From positions 2,311,501-2,375,500 of the forward strand of contig NZ_CP064048.1 in NCBI RefSeq assembly GCF_020923495.1: a DNA stretch of 64,000 nucleotides, given 5' to 3'. Below are positions 29,828 through 40,517 of the stretch, piece by piece. The position numbers and the translations under genes were made by a program. A model generated the notes under the pieces. That model had not been told where the DNA came from. It did not search any database and worked only from the letters and a program-made list of their open reading frames with translations. The stretch is from Brevibacillus sedimenti (GTDB lineage Bacteria > Bacillota > Bacilli > Brevibacillales > Brevibacillaceae). Within the stretch, counting starts at the first letter, position 1. Each line of letters begins with the position of its first letter.

Positions 29828-31180
29828 ATGCACAACCGTGAGTTTTTTCCCGTACGCGGTGTAATCGAAGGTTACTACGGCACTCCGTGGACGAATGCGG
29901 AGCGGCTGGACATGATTCGCTTTTTGGGGCGGCATGGGTTTAATACGTACTATTACTCACCCAAGGACGATCCCTATTTGCGGGAACGCTGGCAGGAGCC
30001 GCATCCGCCCGAGGCTTTGGAGCAGATGGAGGGCTGGATGGCGTGCGCTCGGGAGTCCGGGGTGCGGTTTGTCTACTGCTTGAGCCCCGGCTTGAATATG
30101 GAGTACGCCGATGACAGCCATGTTTCCCGCCTGTTGGCAAAGTACCGGTCCATGTACGAACGGGGCGTGCGTCACTTCGCCCTGCTGTTTGACGACATCC
30201 CGCTGGCCTTGATGCATCCGGCGGACGTAAGCCGCTACCGCACGCTGGCGCAAGCGCACGCGGAAGTAGTGCTGAAGCTGCACGAGGTGATCGATGGCTG
30301 GGAGGAGCGAGTGGAGCTGACCGTTTGTCCCACCCAGTATCACGGAATGGGCGACGAACCGTACATCACGGAACTGGGACAGCACCTGCCGGAGTCAATC
30401 GACCTGTTTTGGACCGGCCGCTTTGTCTGCTCGCCGTTTTTGCCCGAGGCGGACGCCCGCTTTTTTGCAGAACGGACGGGGCACAAACCGCTGATTTGGG
30501 ACAATTATCCGGTAAACGACCTGGCGATGGCCGATGAGCTGCACATTGGCCCGCTGCGCCACCGCGATCCCGGTCTGTGGCGGCACGTAGCCGGATACGT
30601 GGCCAATCCGATGGCGCGGGCGGAGAGCTCAAAGATACCGCTCTTGACGGCAGCGGCTTACCTGCGCGATCCGGAAGGGTACGATCCAGCCTTGGCATGG
30701 GCCAAGGCCGTGGAAGAAGTGGCCGGTCCGGAAGACGCCGCCGCCGTACTCCGCTTCGCAGACAATGTGCAGGGTTCGTTTCTCAACGAGACCGAGTCGC
30801 CGGCGCTGCTGGAGGCGTTTCTGCAGTTTCGCTTTCAGTTTTTGTACGGGGACAGGCAGGCGGGACTGCGCATGCTCGGACGTCTGTTTGCCGATATGGA
30901 AGAGACGGCGCTGCACTTAATGGAGCGGATGCGCAACCGCAAACTGGCCGCCGAAATTGGCGGCTGGGTGGAAAAGTACCGGCATTGGGCCAAGGTCGGG
31001 CAGTCGGTTACCGCCATGATCGAGGCGGGCACAAGCGGCCGGACGCTCACGGCGGCGTATCACCTGTTTCGGCTGAAGCGCTGGATGAAGCGGACCGAAC
31101 GGTTGCCGCAAAAGGTGTGCGGCAACGTGATGAAACTGTTTGTGGAAGCGGTGCTGCTGGAGTTGAAACAGACGAGGTAA
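29828..31180 (+). CDS. GH84 family beta-N-acetylglucosaminidase
   Basis: Retaining exo-hexosaminidase of the NagJ/O-GlcNAcase family. The start FFPVRGVIEGYYGTPW and NTYYYSPKDDPY are signatures, and the catalytic pair Asp122-Asp123 is in LLFDDIP. Substrate-binding PTQYHG and TGRFVCSP region also fit. 450 residues: a single catalytic domain with a helical tail, no signal peptide and no carbohydrate-binding module, so it probably acts in the cytoplasm. GAGGGGTG precedes the ATG at 29828. It lies between engB and the hem operon, an accessory position relative to Bacillus. Possible role: recycling GlcNAc from cell-wall fragments. Confidence 0.88.
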   Translation: MHNREFFPVRGVIEGYYGTPWTNAERLDMIRFLGRHGFNTYYYSPKDDPYLRERWQEPHPPEALEQMEGWMACARESGVRFVYCLSPGLNMEYADDSHVSRLLAKYRSMYERGVRHFALLFDDIPLALMHPADVSRYRTLAQAHAEVVLKLHEVIDGWEERVELTVCPTQYHGMGDEPYITELGQHLPESIDLFWTGRFVCSPFLPEADARFFAERTGHKPLIWDNYPVNDLAMADELHIGPLRHRDPGLWRHVAGYVANPMARAESSKIPLLTAAAYLRDPEGYDPALAWAKAVEEVAGPEDAAAVLRFADNVQGSFLNETESPALLEAFLQFRFQFLYGDRQAGLRMLGRLFADMEETALHLMERMRNRKLAAEIGGWVEKYRHWAKVGQSVTAMIEAGTSGRTLTAAYHLFRLKRWMKRTERLPQKVCGNVMKLFVEAVLLELKQTR

Positions 31181-31244
31181 CCAAGCGCGTATCTGCGTGG
31201 GGCAAGCGGGCAAACCGCACCCGTCTGTGTGCTGTGAAAATGTG

Positions 31245-31283
31245 AAAAAACGGGACTGGCACAAAAGCCAGCCCCGTTTTTTT
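31245..31283. terminator. bidirectional terminator between the GH84 and EamA genes
   Basis: AACGGG-A-CTGGC and GCCAG-C-CCCGTT form an 11-bp stem with one mismatch, with A6 before and T7 after, so it can serve both converging transcripts. Confidence 0.85.
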
Positions 31284-31298
31284 ATCTGTCACTGTTCA

Positions 31299-32240
31299 TT
31301 ACGCCGACTCTCGGCTGCCATCATCCTGATTGAGCCTGATGCGCCGATTTTTCCACCATTCCTGGATCGGCAGCTCCGCCAGGATCATTCCGGTAAAGAT
31401 CAGGGCGCATCCCGCCAATTGCCGCGCTGTCAGCACTTCGTGAATCCACAGGTACGAAGTGAGCGCGGCAAACACCGGCTCCAGGGAGAAGATCAGCGCC
31501 ACACGGGTGGAACTCGTCTTCTTTTGCAGCGCCGTCTGGGCCAAAAAGGCGAGCGCGGTGGCAAAGATCGAGGTCACGATCAGACCGCGCGCCACTTCCG
31601 GCGCCAGCAGCACCGCCGGGTCGAAGGCAAGGCGCCAGTCCTCGAACAACAGCGCATACCCCCAGCTCAGCGCGGCCACCGTCCCCAACTGGACGATCGC
31701 CAGCGGGAGGGCAGGAAATCGAGGAGCGTATTTGCCGGTGGCGACGATCTGCAGCGCAAAGCAGATGGCGCAGCCGAAGACCAGCACGTCGCCGAGGTTG
31801 AACGCAAGCGACGAGGTTTTCGTCAGCAGGTAGAGCCCGCAGGCGGCGATCAGCGTGCCGGTGATGGCGGCAGGTTTGATCTTCTCGCGCAGGATCAGAA
31901 AGGAAAACAGCGGGACCAGCACTACCGACAGACCGGTAATAAAGCCCGCTTTGGACGGTGTGGTGTACATCAATCCAACCGTCTGCAGGGCGTAGCCCAG
32001 ACAGAGCCAAAATCCGATCAGACATCCGGCCTTGATCAGCGGGAAGTTCCAGCTCCTCAGCTGCTCGCGATCGATCAGACAATGGATGGCGAGCAGAAAG
32101 AGAGTGGCGATGGAAAAGCGCACCGCGTTGAAGGCGTTGGGCGGCAGAGCGGCGATGGCCTGCTGGACGACGAGGAACGTGGCTCCCCAGACAAACGCGA
32201 TCAGAAACAGGGTCACGTCAGCCATCCATTGTTTTTTCAA
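31299..32240 (-). CDS. EamA/DMT-superfamily transporter
   Basis: Ten-span drug/metabolite transporter with two EamA repeats: about residues 5-135 (AFVWGATFLVVQQAIAALPP) and 150-290 (ARGLIVTSIFATALAFLAQT, then SLEPVFAALTSYLWIHEVLT). The E-P-V/L-A motif in each repeat is typical of exporters of this family. TTG at 32240 is preferred (313 residues), with GGAGAG upstream; no ATG stands at a suitable distance, the next in-frame one being eight codons later. Divergent from the chemoreceptor gene. Substrate unknown. Confidence 0.82.
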   Translation of the reverse strand: MKKQWMADVTLFLIAFVWGATFLVVQQAIAALPPNAFNAVRFSIATLFLLAIHCLIDREQLRSWNFPLIKAGCLIGFWLCLGYALQTVGLMYTTPSKAGFITGLSVVLVPLFSFLILREKIKPAAITGTLIAACGLYLLTKTSSLAFNLGDVLVFGCAICFALQIVATGKYAPRFPALPLAIVQLGTVAALSWGYALLFEDWRLAFDPAVLLAPEVARGLIVTSIFATALAFLAQTALQKKTSSTRVALIFSLEPVFAALTSYLWIHEVLTARQLAGCALIFTGMILAELPIQEWWKNRRIRLNQDDGSRESA

Positions 32241-32403
32241 CGGTTGTTTCTCTCCTTCCGAATGATTCAGACGATTGCAAACGTTTCGGTTCCATGCCTG
32301 CATGATACGGCATGCCAGAGGGGAAATCAAGCACAGGTGGAGTTCAGCTTGGCAATTGCATGTAAATATCGGAAAATAAAGAAAAGTCAAAAGGGGGATT
32401 CAC

Positions 32404-34023
32404 ATGAATCAGTCCGTACTTCGGTCGCGGCGGGCCCGCCGGGCGGAAACCAAAGTGACCCGCACCGCCCAGCGGTTGGCCGAGCTGTTGGCAGGCAGCA
32501 GCGGGTTGGAGGAGAAACGGGAAGCTGTCCGAAGGATTCTGGACGAGCAGTTGGGGAATCGCGAATACTTCGTCATTGTCGACGAGACGGGATACGGACA
32601 TATCCATACCAACCGGCTGCGGGAGGGCATCGTGTTTGACGACGAGGTGGGACGGCGTGCAGCCGCGGCGCGCGAAGTCCTCTCCCAGCTTTACCTGCGC
32701 AACACGGGCGAGCGGCTGATCGACACCGCCGCTCCGATCGGCACATTTGGCGGCAGACGGTACGTCCTCCGGATGGGCACGATTCTGCACCGGCCGTTTT
32801 TGGGACCGGCGCTGATCGGTCTCGGCTGTATCCCGCCGCTGTGCGGATGGGCGGCCTTGCTTGGGAGGGGTCTGCCGCTTGCCGAAACGGCGGTGTGGGC
32901 GTTCGTTTCGCTCGGCGCGGGGTTGATCGGCAGCCTGTGGATATACCGGATCATGCGCACCAGCCTGCAGGAATGGCGCGAGCTGACCCGGGCCGTCTCG
33001 TCCGGCGATCTGACCCGGAAAGTGGTCACCCGCTCGCGCAATGAATTTCATCAGACGGGGCTGGAACTAAACAAGATGGCGATCGGCATCCAGAACATCG
33101 TAAGCGAGATCGCGGGTGCGGCGGACAGCACGGGGGAGATCAGCCGCAAGCAGGCGCTGCGGTCACGGGAACTGCGGGACACCTTTGACGAACTGAGCGG
33201 CATGATGCAGCAGTTTCAGTCGGGGACAGAGGAACAGGCCCATGTGGCCGCCGAAGCGGTCGAGCACCTGCAGGAAATGACAGCCATGCTGACGGAGATG
33301 CAGACGGCCCTGAACAAGACGAGAGAGATGAGCGAGAGCGCCACGATGACCACGGAGCGGGGCAACCATGCGGTGGAGACAGCTTCCCGCCAGGTGGGAC
33401 AAGCGGAGTCCGGCATGGCCGAAACGGCGGAAGCGATCCGCCAACTGGCACAGGCTGCGGAACAGATTCGGCAGCAGGTGGCGGCGATCACCAGGATTGC
33501 CCGGCAGACCAATATGCTGGCGCTCAACGCATCCATTGAGGCGGCTCGAGCCGGGGAACACGGCCGGGGCTTTGCCGTGGTGGCGGCAGAGATTCGTGAG
33601 CTGGCGGAGGAGACCGCGCAGTTTGCGGACAGCATCCTGTACACTGCAGCCGCCATTCATGCGGACGTGACCGAGACGGCGGCAGAAGTGGAGCGCCAGT
33701 TGGACGACCTGCGACGCTCCAGCCGTCACGTGCGGGAAGCGGGTGAGGCGATCCGCAGCCTGCAGGTGGTGGTGGACGCCAACCAGGCACTGTCGGCCCA
33801 AAACGCCGCGTGGGCCGAGCGGCTTGGCCAGCACTGCGGGGCGATCGGCCAGACGCTGACCCAGGTAAAGACGATCGCAGGCCAGATTGCGGAGAGCGTC
33901 TCGGCGGCGGCCAGCGCCGTAGAGCAGCAGGCAGGCGGCGTGCATCTGCTGGCAGAGGAAGCAGAGACACTGGCCGAGAAGACGATGTCGCTGCAGCGAA
34001 TCACGAAGCGGTTTCGCCTGTAG
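32404..34023 (+). CDS. methyl-accepting chemotaxis protein
   Basis: Chemoreceptor of 539 residues. The N-terminal 130 residues form a predicted cytoplasmic sensor ([20 protein letters not shown]), followed by two close membrane spans (about 138-158 and 162-182), then HAMP-like linker and the signalling domain. The conserved tip reads [20 protein letters not shown] followed by [15 protein letters not shown]. Because the sensor precedes the membrane hairpin, it probably senses an internal signal. GGGGG precedes the ATG. Signal unknown. Confidence 0.88.
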   Translation: MNQSVLRSRRARRAETKVTRTAQRLAELLAGSSGLEEKREAVRRILDEQLGNREYFVIVDETGYGHIHTNRLREGIVFDDEVGRRAAAAREVLSQLYLRNTGERLIDTAAPIGTFGGRRYVLRMGTILHRPFLGPALIGLGCIPPLCGWAALLGRGLPLAETAVWAFVSLGAGLIGSLWIYRIMRTSLQEWRELTRAVSSGDLTRKVVTRSRNEFHQTGLELNKMAIGIQNIVSEIAGAADSTGEISRKQALRSRELRDTFDELSGMMQQFQSGTEEQAHVAAEAVEHLQEMTAMLTEMQTALNKTREMSESATMTTERGNHAVETASRQVGQAESGMAETAEAIRQLAQAAEQIRQQVAAITRIARQTNMLALNASIEAARAGEHGRGFAVVAAEIRELAEETAQFADSILYTAAAIHADVTETAAEVERQLDDLRRSSRHVREAGEAIRSLQVVVDANQALSAQNAAWAERLGQHCGAIGQTLTQVKTIAGQIAESVSAAASAVEQQAGGVHLLAEEAETLAEKTMSLQRITKRFRL

Positions 34024-34092
34024 GATCAAGACCCAGCTGCACCCGTTAATAAACTTTTCACATTTACAAGTGGTCGTTTGGGGACATAATGT

Positions 34093-34098
34093 TATAAT
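34093..34098 (+). promoter_or_regulatory. -10 box of the hem operon
   Basis: Perfect TATAAT, 52 bp before the hemA ATG; the -35 region is poor, which suggests help from an activator or a weak promoter. The surrounding TTATAATAAT resembles one half of a PerR box, a regulator of hemA in B. subtilis, but the other half does not match. Confidence 0.45.
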
Positions 34099-34149
34099 AA
34101 TAGTGCATTTTACACAGAGCCGACTGGCATGTAATACCGGGAGGACATT

Positions 34150-35511
34150 ATGGATATCCTTTTGCTGGGTCTTAATTACAAAACAGCACCAGTCGAAATT
34201 CGGGAAAAATTCACGTTCAGCGATGACGGGACAGCACGCGCTCTTCATCTCCTCTCCCAGACGAAGAGCATAGCGGAATGCGTCATTCTCGGAACGTGCA
34301 ACCGCACGGAAATCTACGTGGTCTGCGATCAGTTGAACGTGGGGCGGGACTACGTGCTGAGATTTCTGGCGGAGTGGTTTGGCGTCGACAAAGAGTCGTT
34401 CAAGCAACATCTTTATATAAAAGGAAACGAAGAAGCGATTGAACACCTGTTCCGTGTCGTTTGCGGCCTTGACTCCATGGTGGTGGGCGAGACGCAAATC
34501 CTCGGACAGGTACGGGACGCTTTCCTGCTCGCCCAGCAGCTCAAGACGACTGGAACGGTGTTCAACATGCTGTTCAAGCAGGCGGTCACGTTTGCCAAGC
34601 GGGCCCACACGGAAACGGGGATCGGCCAAAACGCTGTCTCCGTCAGCTACGCCGCGGTGGAACTGGGGAAAAAGATTTTTGGCTCCTTCGCGGGCAAGGA
34701 AGTGCTGATCGTCGGCGCGGGCAAAATGAGCGAGCTGACCGCCAAACACCTGCACGCCAACGGTTCACAGCACGTGCGGGTCGCCAATCGGACGCTGGAG
34801 CGTGCCCGGATGTTGGCGGAGAAATTCAAAGGGGACGCCTGTACGATGGAGCAGTTGCCTGAGGCACTGCTCACCGCCGACATCGTCATCAGCTCCACAG
34901 GAGCTGCAGGCTATGTGATCACCAAGGAACAGCTCATGCCGATCATGAAGCGTCGCAAACACCGCCCGTTGTTTATGATCGACATCGCTGTGCCGCGGGA
35001 TCTGGACCCCGGCCTGCACGAACTGGATAACGTCTACCTTTACGATATTGATGATCTGGAAGGTATTGTCGCCAGCAACCTGGCGGAGCGTTCCCGCGAG
35101 GCGGAGCGGCTGGAGGGGATGATTGCCGATGAAATCGTCGCCTTCACCACCTGGTACCAGACGCTGGGCGTTTCACCGCTGATTGCCGCGCTGCGTGAAA
35201 AGGCGGAGGCGATCCACAGCGAAGGAATGCGCAAAATGGAGAACAAGCTGTCCAACCTGACCGAACGCGAGCTGCACATCATTCGCAAGACGACCAAGGG
35301 CATGATTAATCAGTTATTGCACGATCCGGTCGTCCGTCTGAAAGAGATGGCGGCCAAGTCGAACGGGGACGACGTGTTGGACATGTTCTCAACCATCTTT
35401 GCATTGGAAGAGACCCTGGAGCGGTTTGAGCGGGAAGCCGACTGGGAAAAAGAGAAAAAAAAACACTTGTCCTCTCGTGAGCAGGTCGTTGCGTCCGGCT
35501 TCCGCGAGTAG
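34150..35511 (+). CDS. hemA: glutamyl-tRNA reductase
   Basis: First committed step of haem synthesis by the C5 path: reduces Glu-tRNA(Glu) to glutamate-1-semialdehyde with NADPH. Catalytic Cys50 lies in GTCNRTEIY; NADPH fold from VLIVGAGKMSEL; C-terminal dimerisation domain. 453 residues. Ends in a basic, charged tail (EKEKKKHLS). First gene of hemA-X-C-D-B-L. GGGAGGAC precedes the ATG. Confidence 0.96.
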   Translation: MDILLLGLNYKTAPVEIREKFTFSDDGTARALHLLSQTKSIAECVILGTCNRTEIYVVCDQLNVGRDYVLRFLAEWFGVDKESFKQHLYIKGNEEAIEHLFRVVCGLDSMVVGETQILGQVRDAFLLAQQLKTTGTVFNMLFKQAVTFAKRAHTETGIGQNAVSVSYAAVELGKKIFGSFAGKEVLIVGAGKMSELTAKHLHANGSQHVRVANRTLERARMLAEKFKGDACTMEQLPEALLTADIVISSTGAAGYVITKEQLMPIMKRRKHRPLFMIDIAVPRDLDPGLHELDNVYLYDIDDLEGIVASNLAERSREAERLEGMIADEIVAFTTWYQTLGVSPLIAALREKAEAIHSEGMRKMENKLSNLTERELHIIRKTTKGMINQLLHDPVVRLKEMAAKSNGDDVLDMFSTIFALEETLERFEREADWEKEKKKHLSSREQVVASGFRE

Positions 35512-35541
35512 GGACCGAAATGGAAAGAGAGGAGAGCGTAC

Positions 35542-36360
35542 ATGGCCGACGCGAGATGGATCTACGACCTGACGATCTTTCTCTACGCTGCAAGTGTTCT
35601 CTTCTATTTCAACGACTTCTTGCAAAGCAACCGGAAAGTCAATCGCCTGGCTTTCGGGTTGCTTGCTGTCGTTTGGGCCTTGCAATCCGCTTTTTTCGTC
35701 TCACAGGTGGCGGCGAAATCGTACTTTCCCGTCATCACACTGTTTGAGACGCTCTTTTTTTATTCCTGGGTGCTGGTCTCCCTGTCACTTCTGATTAATT
35801 ATTTTTTTCGCATCGATTTGCTGGTATTCTTTACCAATGTGATCGGCTTTGTCGTGCTGGTGCTCTCCATGTTTTTGCCGGAGACGCCGTTGACGGCCAT
35901 ATCGGAAACGCTCACGTCGGACCTGCTCTTGATCCACATCACGCTGGCGTTGTTCAGCTACGGGGCGTTTTCCCTGTCGATGATCTTTTCGGCGATGTAC
36001 CTGCTGCAGCACAAGATGCTGAAAGAAAAACGCTGGACGCCGCTGCTGCGGCGGCTGCCCAGCCTCGACATGCTGGAAGCGTACGCGTACCGGATGAACA
36101 TGGTCGGGGTGCCGATGCTGCTCTTGGCAATCATTCTCGGGATCATCTGGGGCAGGGTGGTCCTGCCCGAGAAGTTTTGGCTCGATGCCAAGGTGCTGCT
36201 GTCGACCCTGGTGCTGGGGGCGTATTCGTACTGGCTGTACAAGCGTTTCAGCGACACCTGGCAGATGCGGCGGCTGGCCCAGTTTAACCTGACGGCGTTT
36301 CTGCTGCTCTTGGTCAACTTTCTGGCCACCGACATCTCCACATTTCATAGATGGCTGTAA
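35542..36360 (+). CDS. hemX: HemX, CcsA-family membrane protein
   Basis: Cytochrome c assembly (CcsA/CcmC-like) membrane protein of 272 residues and about eight spans. In B. subtilis HemX lowers the level of HemA. The family Trp-rich motif is absent, but HITLALFSYGAFSLSMIFSAMYLLQ and the last span SFLATDISTFHRW-like end match HemX proteins. GAGGAG precedes the ATG, 30 bp behind hemA. Confidence 0.88.
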   Translation: MADARWIYDLTIFLYAASVLFYFNDFLQSNRKVNRLAFGLLAVVWALQSAFFVSQVAAKSYFPVITLFETLFFYSWVLVSLSLLINYFFRIDLLVFFTNVIGFVVLVLSMFLPETPLTAISETLTSDLLLIHITLALFSYGAFSLSMIFSAMYLLQHKMLKEKRWTPLLRRLPSLDMLEAYAYRMNMVGVPMLLLAIILGIIWGRVVLPEKFWLDAKVLLSTLVLGAYSYWLYKRFSDTWQMRRLAQFNLTAFLLLLVNFLATDISTFHRWL

Positions 36361-36381
36361 CCGCCACGCAAGGAGGCTACC

Positions 36382-37326
36382 ATGAGAAACTGGAAGGTAG
36401 GAACGCGCCGCAGCATGCTGGCGCTCACCCAGACCAATTGGGTCGTGGACCAATTGAAACGGCTTGCGCCCGAGGCGTCGTTTGAACTGCACGAAATCGT
36501 CACGAAAGGAGACCGCATCCTGGACGTCACCCTGTCCAAGGTGGGCGGCAAGGGACTGTTCGTCAAGGAAATCGAGCAGTCGCTGCTGGACAAGGAGACG
36601 GACCTGGCCGTGCACAGTCTGAAGGACATGCCGGCAGAGCTGCCGGAGGGACTGGTGATCGGGGCAATTCCCAAGCGGGTGGACCCCCGCGACGTGCTCT
36701 TGTCCAAGGACGGCAAGACGCTGGATGAGCTGCCGCACGGGGCGCTGGTGGGCACGAGCAGCCTGCGCCGCTCCGCACAACTGTTGGCCTACCGGCCGGA
36801 CATCCAGATCGAATCGCTGCGCGGCAATATCGATACGCGCATCCGCAAACTGAACGAAGGCAATTTCGACGCCATCATCCTGGCGGCGGCCGGACTGGAG
36901 CGGGTCAAGTGGGACGGAACGATCAGCCAGTATCTGCCGGTAGAGATCAGCGTGCCGGCGGTTGGGCAGGGGGCATTGGCCATCGAGTGCCGGGCGGACG
37001 ACGAGGAGACGCTCGCGCTGCTGCGCCGCCTGGACGACCCGCCGACCCGCCTGGCGGTGACGGCAGAGCGCAGCTTCCTGCACCGTTTGCAGGGCGGCTG
37101 CCAGGTGCCGATCGGGGCTTACGCCACCGTGGCGGAAGCGCCGGGCGATGCCGCGCCGACCGTGACACTGACCGGTCTGGTCGCGTCGCCTGACGGAAAA
37201 CGGGTGTTCAAGCGGACAATCTCCGGCACCGATCCGGACGCACTCGGCCGGGAACTGGCTGACACCCTGCTGGCGGAAGGAGCCGGCGAGGTGCTGGCAG
37301 AGGTGCAGAAGGAGAATCTGGGATGA
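36382..37326 (+). CDS. hemC: hydroxymethylbilane synthase (porphobilinogen deaminase)
   Basis: Joins four porphobilinogens into hydroxymethylbilane. The dipyrromethane cofactor attaches to Cys240 in LQGGCQVP, and catalytic Asp82 lies in HSLKDMP. N-terminal [15 protein letters not shown] is diagnostic. 314 residues. AAGGAGG before the ATG. It overlaps hemD by 4 bp (ATGA). Confidence 0.96.
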   Translation: MRNWKVGTRRSMLALTQTNWVVDQLKRLAPEASFELHEIVTKGDRILDVTLSKVGGKGLFVKEIEQSLLDKETDLAVHSLKDMPAELPEGLVIGAIPKRVDPRDVLLSKDGKTLDELPHGALVGTSSLRRSAQLLAYRPDIQIESLRGNIDTRIRKLNEGNFDAIILAAAGLERVKWDGTISQYLPVEISVPAVGQGALAIECRADDEETLALLRRLDDPPTRLAVTAERSFLHRLQGGCQVPIGAYATVAEAPGDAAPTVTLTGLVASPDGKRVFKRTISGTDPDALGRELADTLLAEGAGEVLAEVQKENLG

Positions 37327-38147
37327 ACCGGCTGACGCCGATTGGCGAGGATCGCCTGCCGCTTTCCGGCGTCCGGGTGATGGTGACGCGGGCCCGCAGC
37401 CAGGCCCGCGAGCTGGTGGAAAAGATTGAGGCGCTGGGCGGCGAGGCATACGAGTTTCCGCTGCTGAAAATGGTGCCGCCGACCGACACGGGACCGCTTG
37501 ACGACGCAATTGGCCGCCTGGATTCGTTTGACTGGGTGATGTTCACCAGCGTCAACGGCGTCCGCTTTTTTCTGGAGCGAATGCGGCAGTTGGGCGTGAG
37601 CCCGGATCGGATGACCGGCCTCGTGGCGGCGGTCGGACCCAAGACAGCTGCCGAACTGGCAAAACACGGCTGGACGGCGGATGTGATTCCGTCCGACTAC
37701 GTGGCGGAGGGCATGCTCACCGCGCTCCAGGGGCGTCTGACACCGGGCCAGCGGGTGCTGCTGCCGCGGGCCGACATCGCCCGCAAGACGCTGCCGGATG
37801 AACTGCGCCGCATGGGGCTGCAGGTGACCGAGGTGGACGCCTATGAAACGGTGATCGACGGCGCGAATGCCCCGGAAGCGGCGGAGCGGCTGCGCCGTGG
37901 GGAAATCGACGCGATTGCGTTTACCAGTTCATCCACGGTGCAGCACTTCACGCAGGTGATGGCCCCGTACGGGTTGGACGGCTTGCTGGCCTCCGTGCGG
38001 ATTGCCTGCATCGGGCCGGTTACGGCTGAGACGGCCAAGCGCCTCGGCCTGCCGGTTCACGCCGTGGCCAGGGAGTACACGGTGGACGGCTTGTTGCAAG
38101 CGTTAACAGCAAATCTGGGAGGGGATGTACATGGCACTCACATTTGA
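37323..38147 (+). CDS. hemD: uroporphyrinogen-III synthase
   Basis: Closes hydroxymethylbilane to uroporphyrinogen III. The family is poorly conserved; typical pieces are [48 protein letters not shown], and [15 protein letters not shown] with [16 protein letters not shown]. 274 residues. It starts within hemC and runs 17 bp into hemB, so translation is coupled on both sides. Confidence 0.93.
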   Translation: MNRLTPIGEDRLPLSGVRVMVTRARSQARELVEKIEALGGEAYEFPLLKMVPPTDTGPLDDAIGRLDSFDWVMFTSVNGVRFFLERMRQLGVSPDRMTGLVAAVGPKTAAELAKHGWTADVIPSDYVAEGMLTALQGRLTPGQRVLLPRADIARKTLPDELRRMGLQVTEVDAYETVIDGANAPEAAERLRRGEIDAIAFTSSSTVQHFTQVMAPYGLDGLLASVRIACIGPVTAETAKRLGLPVHAVAREYTVDGLLQALTANLGGDVHGTHI

Positions 38148-39105
38148 CCGTCATCGCCGGCTTCGTTCCAGCGCGGCGATGCGCAGCTTGGTACGCGAAA
38201 ACCACGTTCGTGTGGAGGATCTGATCTACCCGATCTTTGTGGTGGAAGGTTCGAACATCAAGGAGGAAATTCCCTCCATGCCGGGCGTCTATCACTTCTC
38301 GCTGGACCGCCTGAACGAGGAAATTGACGAGGTGGCAGCGTTGGGCATCCAGTCCGTGCTGGTCTTCGGTGTGCCGGAGCACAAGGACGCCTGCGGTTCG
38401 GAAGCCTACAACGACGATGCCGTGACGCAGCGAGCCATCCGTCAGATCAAGGAAAGACATCCTGAACTGGTCGTGATCGCCGACACCTGTCTGTGCCAAT
38501 ACACCGACCACGGCCACTGCGGCGTGCTGCGCGACGGCGACGTAGTCAATGACGAATCGCTGACGCTGCTGGCAAAGACGGCAGTCTCGCAGGCGAAAGC
38601 GGGAGCAGACATCATCGCACCGTCCAACATGATGGACGGCTTTGTGGCGGCAATTCGTGCGGCGCTGGACGAAGCCGGCTTTACCCACGTGCCGATCATG
38701 TCCTACGCGGTCAAATACGCCTCGTCGTTCTACGGCCCATTCCGGGATGCGGCTCATTCCGCGCCCAAGTCGGGCGACCGCAAGGCGTACCAGATGGACC
38801 CGGCCAACGCCCGTGAAGGGCTGCGCGAAGCAGCTTCCGACGTGGCGGAGGGGGCTGACTTCCTGATGGTCAAACCGGGGCTGGCGTTCATGGACATGGT
38901 GCTGCGCCTGCGTGAGTCCTTTCATCTGCCGATCGTCGTCTACAACGTGAGCGCCGAGTACTCCATGGTCAAAGCGGCGGCGGCCAACGGCTGGATCGAC
39001 GAAGAGCGGATTGTCATGGAAACGATGGTCGGCTTCAAGCGGGCCGGTGCCGACCTGATCATTACCTATCATGCCAAAGACGTGGCAAAATGGCTGGCGA
39101 GGTGA
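38131..39105 (+). CDS. hemB: delta-aminolevulinic acid dehydratase (porphobilinogen synthase)
   Basis: Condenses two aminolevulinates to porphobilinogen. Zinc site Cys120, Cys122 and Cys130 ([14 protein letters not shown]), and active-site lysines Lys195 ([12 protein letters not shown]) and Lys248 (LMVKPG). 324 residues. GGAGGGG precedes ATG 38131, inside the end of hemD. Confidence 0.96.
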   Translation: MALTFDRHRRLRSSAAMRSLVRENHVRVEDLIYPIFVVEGSNIKEEIPSMPGVYHFSLDRLNEEIDEVAALGIQSVLVFGVPEHKDACGSEAYNDDAVTQRAIRQIKERHPELVVIADTCLCQYTDHGHCGVLRDGDVVNDESLTLLAKTAVSQAKAGADIIAPSNMMDGFVAAIRAALDEAGFTHVPIMSYAVKYASSFYGPFRDAAHSAPKSGDRKAYQMDPANAREGLREAASDVAEGADFLMVKPGLAFMDMVLRLRESFHLPIVVYNVSAEYSMVKAAAANGWIDEERIVMETMVGFKRAGADLIITYHAKDVAKWLAR

Positions 39106-39112
39106 GCAGGCG

Positions 39113-40396
39113 ATGAAGATGGAAAAATCGATCCGGCTGTTTGCGGAAGCACAGCAGTACATACCGGGCGGAGTAAACAGCCCGGTACGGGCGTTTAAAA
39201 GCGTGGGCGGCAATCCCGTCTACATTGCCAAAGGAGAGGGAGCGCGCGTCGTCGATGTGGACGGCAACACCTACATCGACTACATCGGTTCCTGGGGGCC
39301 GCTGATTCTGGGCCATGCCCACCCGAAAGTACTTGCCGCGATCCAGGAAGCGGCTGCGCTTGGCACCAGCTTTGGCGCTCCGACCGAACGGGAGACGGAC
39401 ATGGCCAAGCTGGTCTGCGAGATCGTCCCGTCGGTCGAAGTGGTGCGGATGGTCAACTCCGGCACGGAGGCGACGATGAGCGCACTCCGGCTGGCGCGCG
39501 GCTATACCAAGCGGAACAAAATCATGAAGTTTGAGGGCTGTTACCACGGACATGCCGACAGCCTGCTGATCAAGGCGGGCTCTGGCGTGGCCACGCTTGG
39601 ACTGCCCGACAGCCCAGGTGTGCCGGAAGCGACGGCCATTCATACGATCACCGTACCGTACAACGATCTGGAAAGCGTGAAAATGGCGTTTGAAGCGTAC
39701 GGCGAAGATTTGGCTGCGGTAATTGTGGAACCCGTCGCCGGCAACATGGGGGTCGTACCGCCGCAGCCAGGCTTTTTGGAGGGCTTGCGGGAGATTACGC
39801 AGCGCTACGGAACACTGCTGATCTTTGACGAAGTGATGACCGGCTTCCGCGTTGCCCGCGGCGGCGCGCAGGAGCTGTACGGCATCACCCCTGACTTGAC
39901 GACAATGGGCAAGGTGATCGGCGGCGGCCTGCCGGTCGGCGCATACGGCGGCCGGCGGGACATCATGCAGCACGTAGCACCGGCGGGACCGATCTACCAG
40001 GCAGGCACACTGTCCGGCAACCCGCTGGCGATGGCAGCGGGATTGACCACGCTGCAGATACTGGGTGAGGACGGGGTCTACGAGCGGTTGGATGCACTCT
40101 CTTCCCGCCTGGCAGAAGGACTGGCGGACAACGCACGGAAGCTGGGCATCCCGCATACGGTAAACCGCGTCGGCTCCATGGTGTGCCTGTTCTTTACGGA
40201 GACGCCGGTCGTCAACTACGAGACAGCCAAGACATCCGATCTGGAGCGCTTCTCCCGCTACTTCCGCTACCTGCTGGAAGAAGGCGTCATGATTCCGCCG
40301 TCCCAGTTTGAGGGCATGTTCGTCTCACTGGCCCATACGGAAGCGGATATTGAGCGCACCATCGAAGCCAGCTACCAGGCGATGAAAAAGCTGTAA
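39113..40396 (+). CDS. hemL: glutamate-1-semialdehyde 2,1-aminomutase
   Basis: PLP enzyme that turns glutamate-1-semialdehyde into 5-aminolevulinate. PLP lysine Lys267 in [10 protein letters not shown], the FDEVMTGFR aspartate, and NSGTEA phosphate site. 427 residues from ATG 39113 with GAGGTGAG upstream; a second ATG two codons on is possible. Last gene of the operon; the terminator that followed it is now split by an insertion sequence. Confidence 0.95.
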   Translation: MKMEKSIRLFAEAQQYIPGGVNSPVRAFKSVGGNPVYIAKGEGARVVDVDGNTYIDYIGSWGPLILGHAHPKVLAAIQEAAALGTSFGAPTERETDMAKLVCEIVPSVEVVRMVNSGTEATMSALRLARGYTKRNKIMKFEGCYHGHADSLLIKAGSGVATLGLPDSPGVPEATAIHTITVPYNDLESVKMAFEAYGEDLAAVIVEPVAGNMGVVPPQPGFLEGLREITQRYGTLLIFDEVMTGFRVARGGAQELYGITPDLTTMGKVIGGGLPVGAYGGRRDIMQHVAPAGPIYQAGTLSGNPLAMAAGLTTLQILGEDGVYERLDALSSRLAEGLADNARKLGIPHTVNRVGSMVCLFFTETPVVNYETAKTSDLERFSRYFRYLLEEGVMIPPSQFEGMFVSLAHTEADIERTIEASYQAMKKL

Positions 40397-40451
40397 ACCG
40401 GCACACGGCGAAGAACAGCAGCAGCTGCCCGCGCTGTCGGGAGTGTTGAGA

Positions 40452-40473
40452 CAACAAAAGTCCCTGTCCGATT
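40452..40473. terminator. left half of the hem terminator, split by the IS
   Basis: CAACAAAAGTCCCTG (40452-40466) pairs with CAGGGACTTTTTTGTTG (41761-41777) on the far side of the IS. Before insertion this was a strong terminator, A-rich on the left and T-rich on the right, usable from both sides, with loop TCCGATTGCGG. The inserted element separates the arms by about 1.3 kb. Confidence 0.8.
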
Positions 40474-40512
40474 TGGTCAAGACCCCATTTTGTAGACACT
40501 TAAAAAACCCCC
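40474..40512 (+). repeat. IS right terminal inverted repeat (IRR)
   Basis: Reads inward with ACCCCATTTTGTAGACA, then AAAAAACCCCC. It mirrors the IRL at 41715-41753 with about 70 percent identity. It ends 5'-TG, as IS3 members often do. Confidence 0.75.
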
Positions 40513-40517
40513 GGCCG

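Noticed and set aside
32275-32289. CcpA (cre)-like sequence TTGCAAACGTTTCGG
   Set aside because: The right half lacks the conserved CA end and the palindrome is short.
31197-32639. 480-codon plus-strand frame opposite the EamA gene
   Set aside because: Gln/Arg/Gly-rich shadow of a clear ten-span transporter; also crosses the bidirectional terminator.
34086-34105. PerR box at the hemA promoter
   Set aside because: Only the left half TTATAAT matches; the right half is too different to call.
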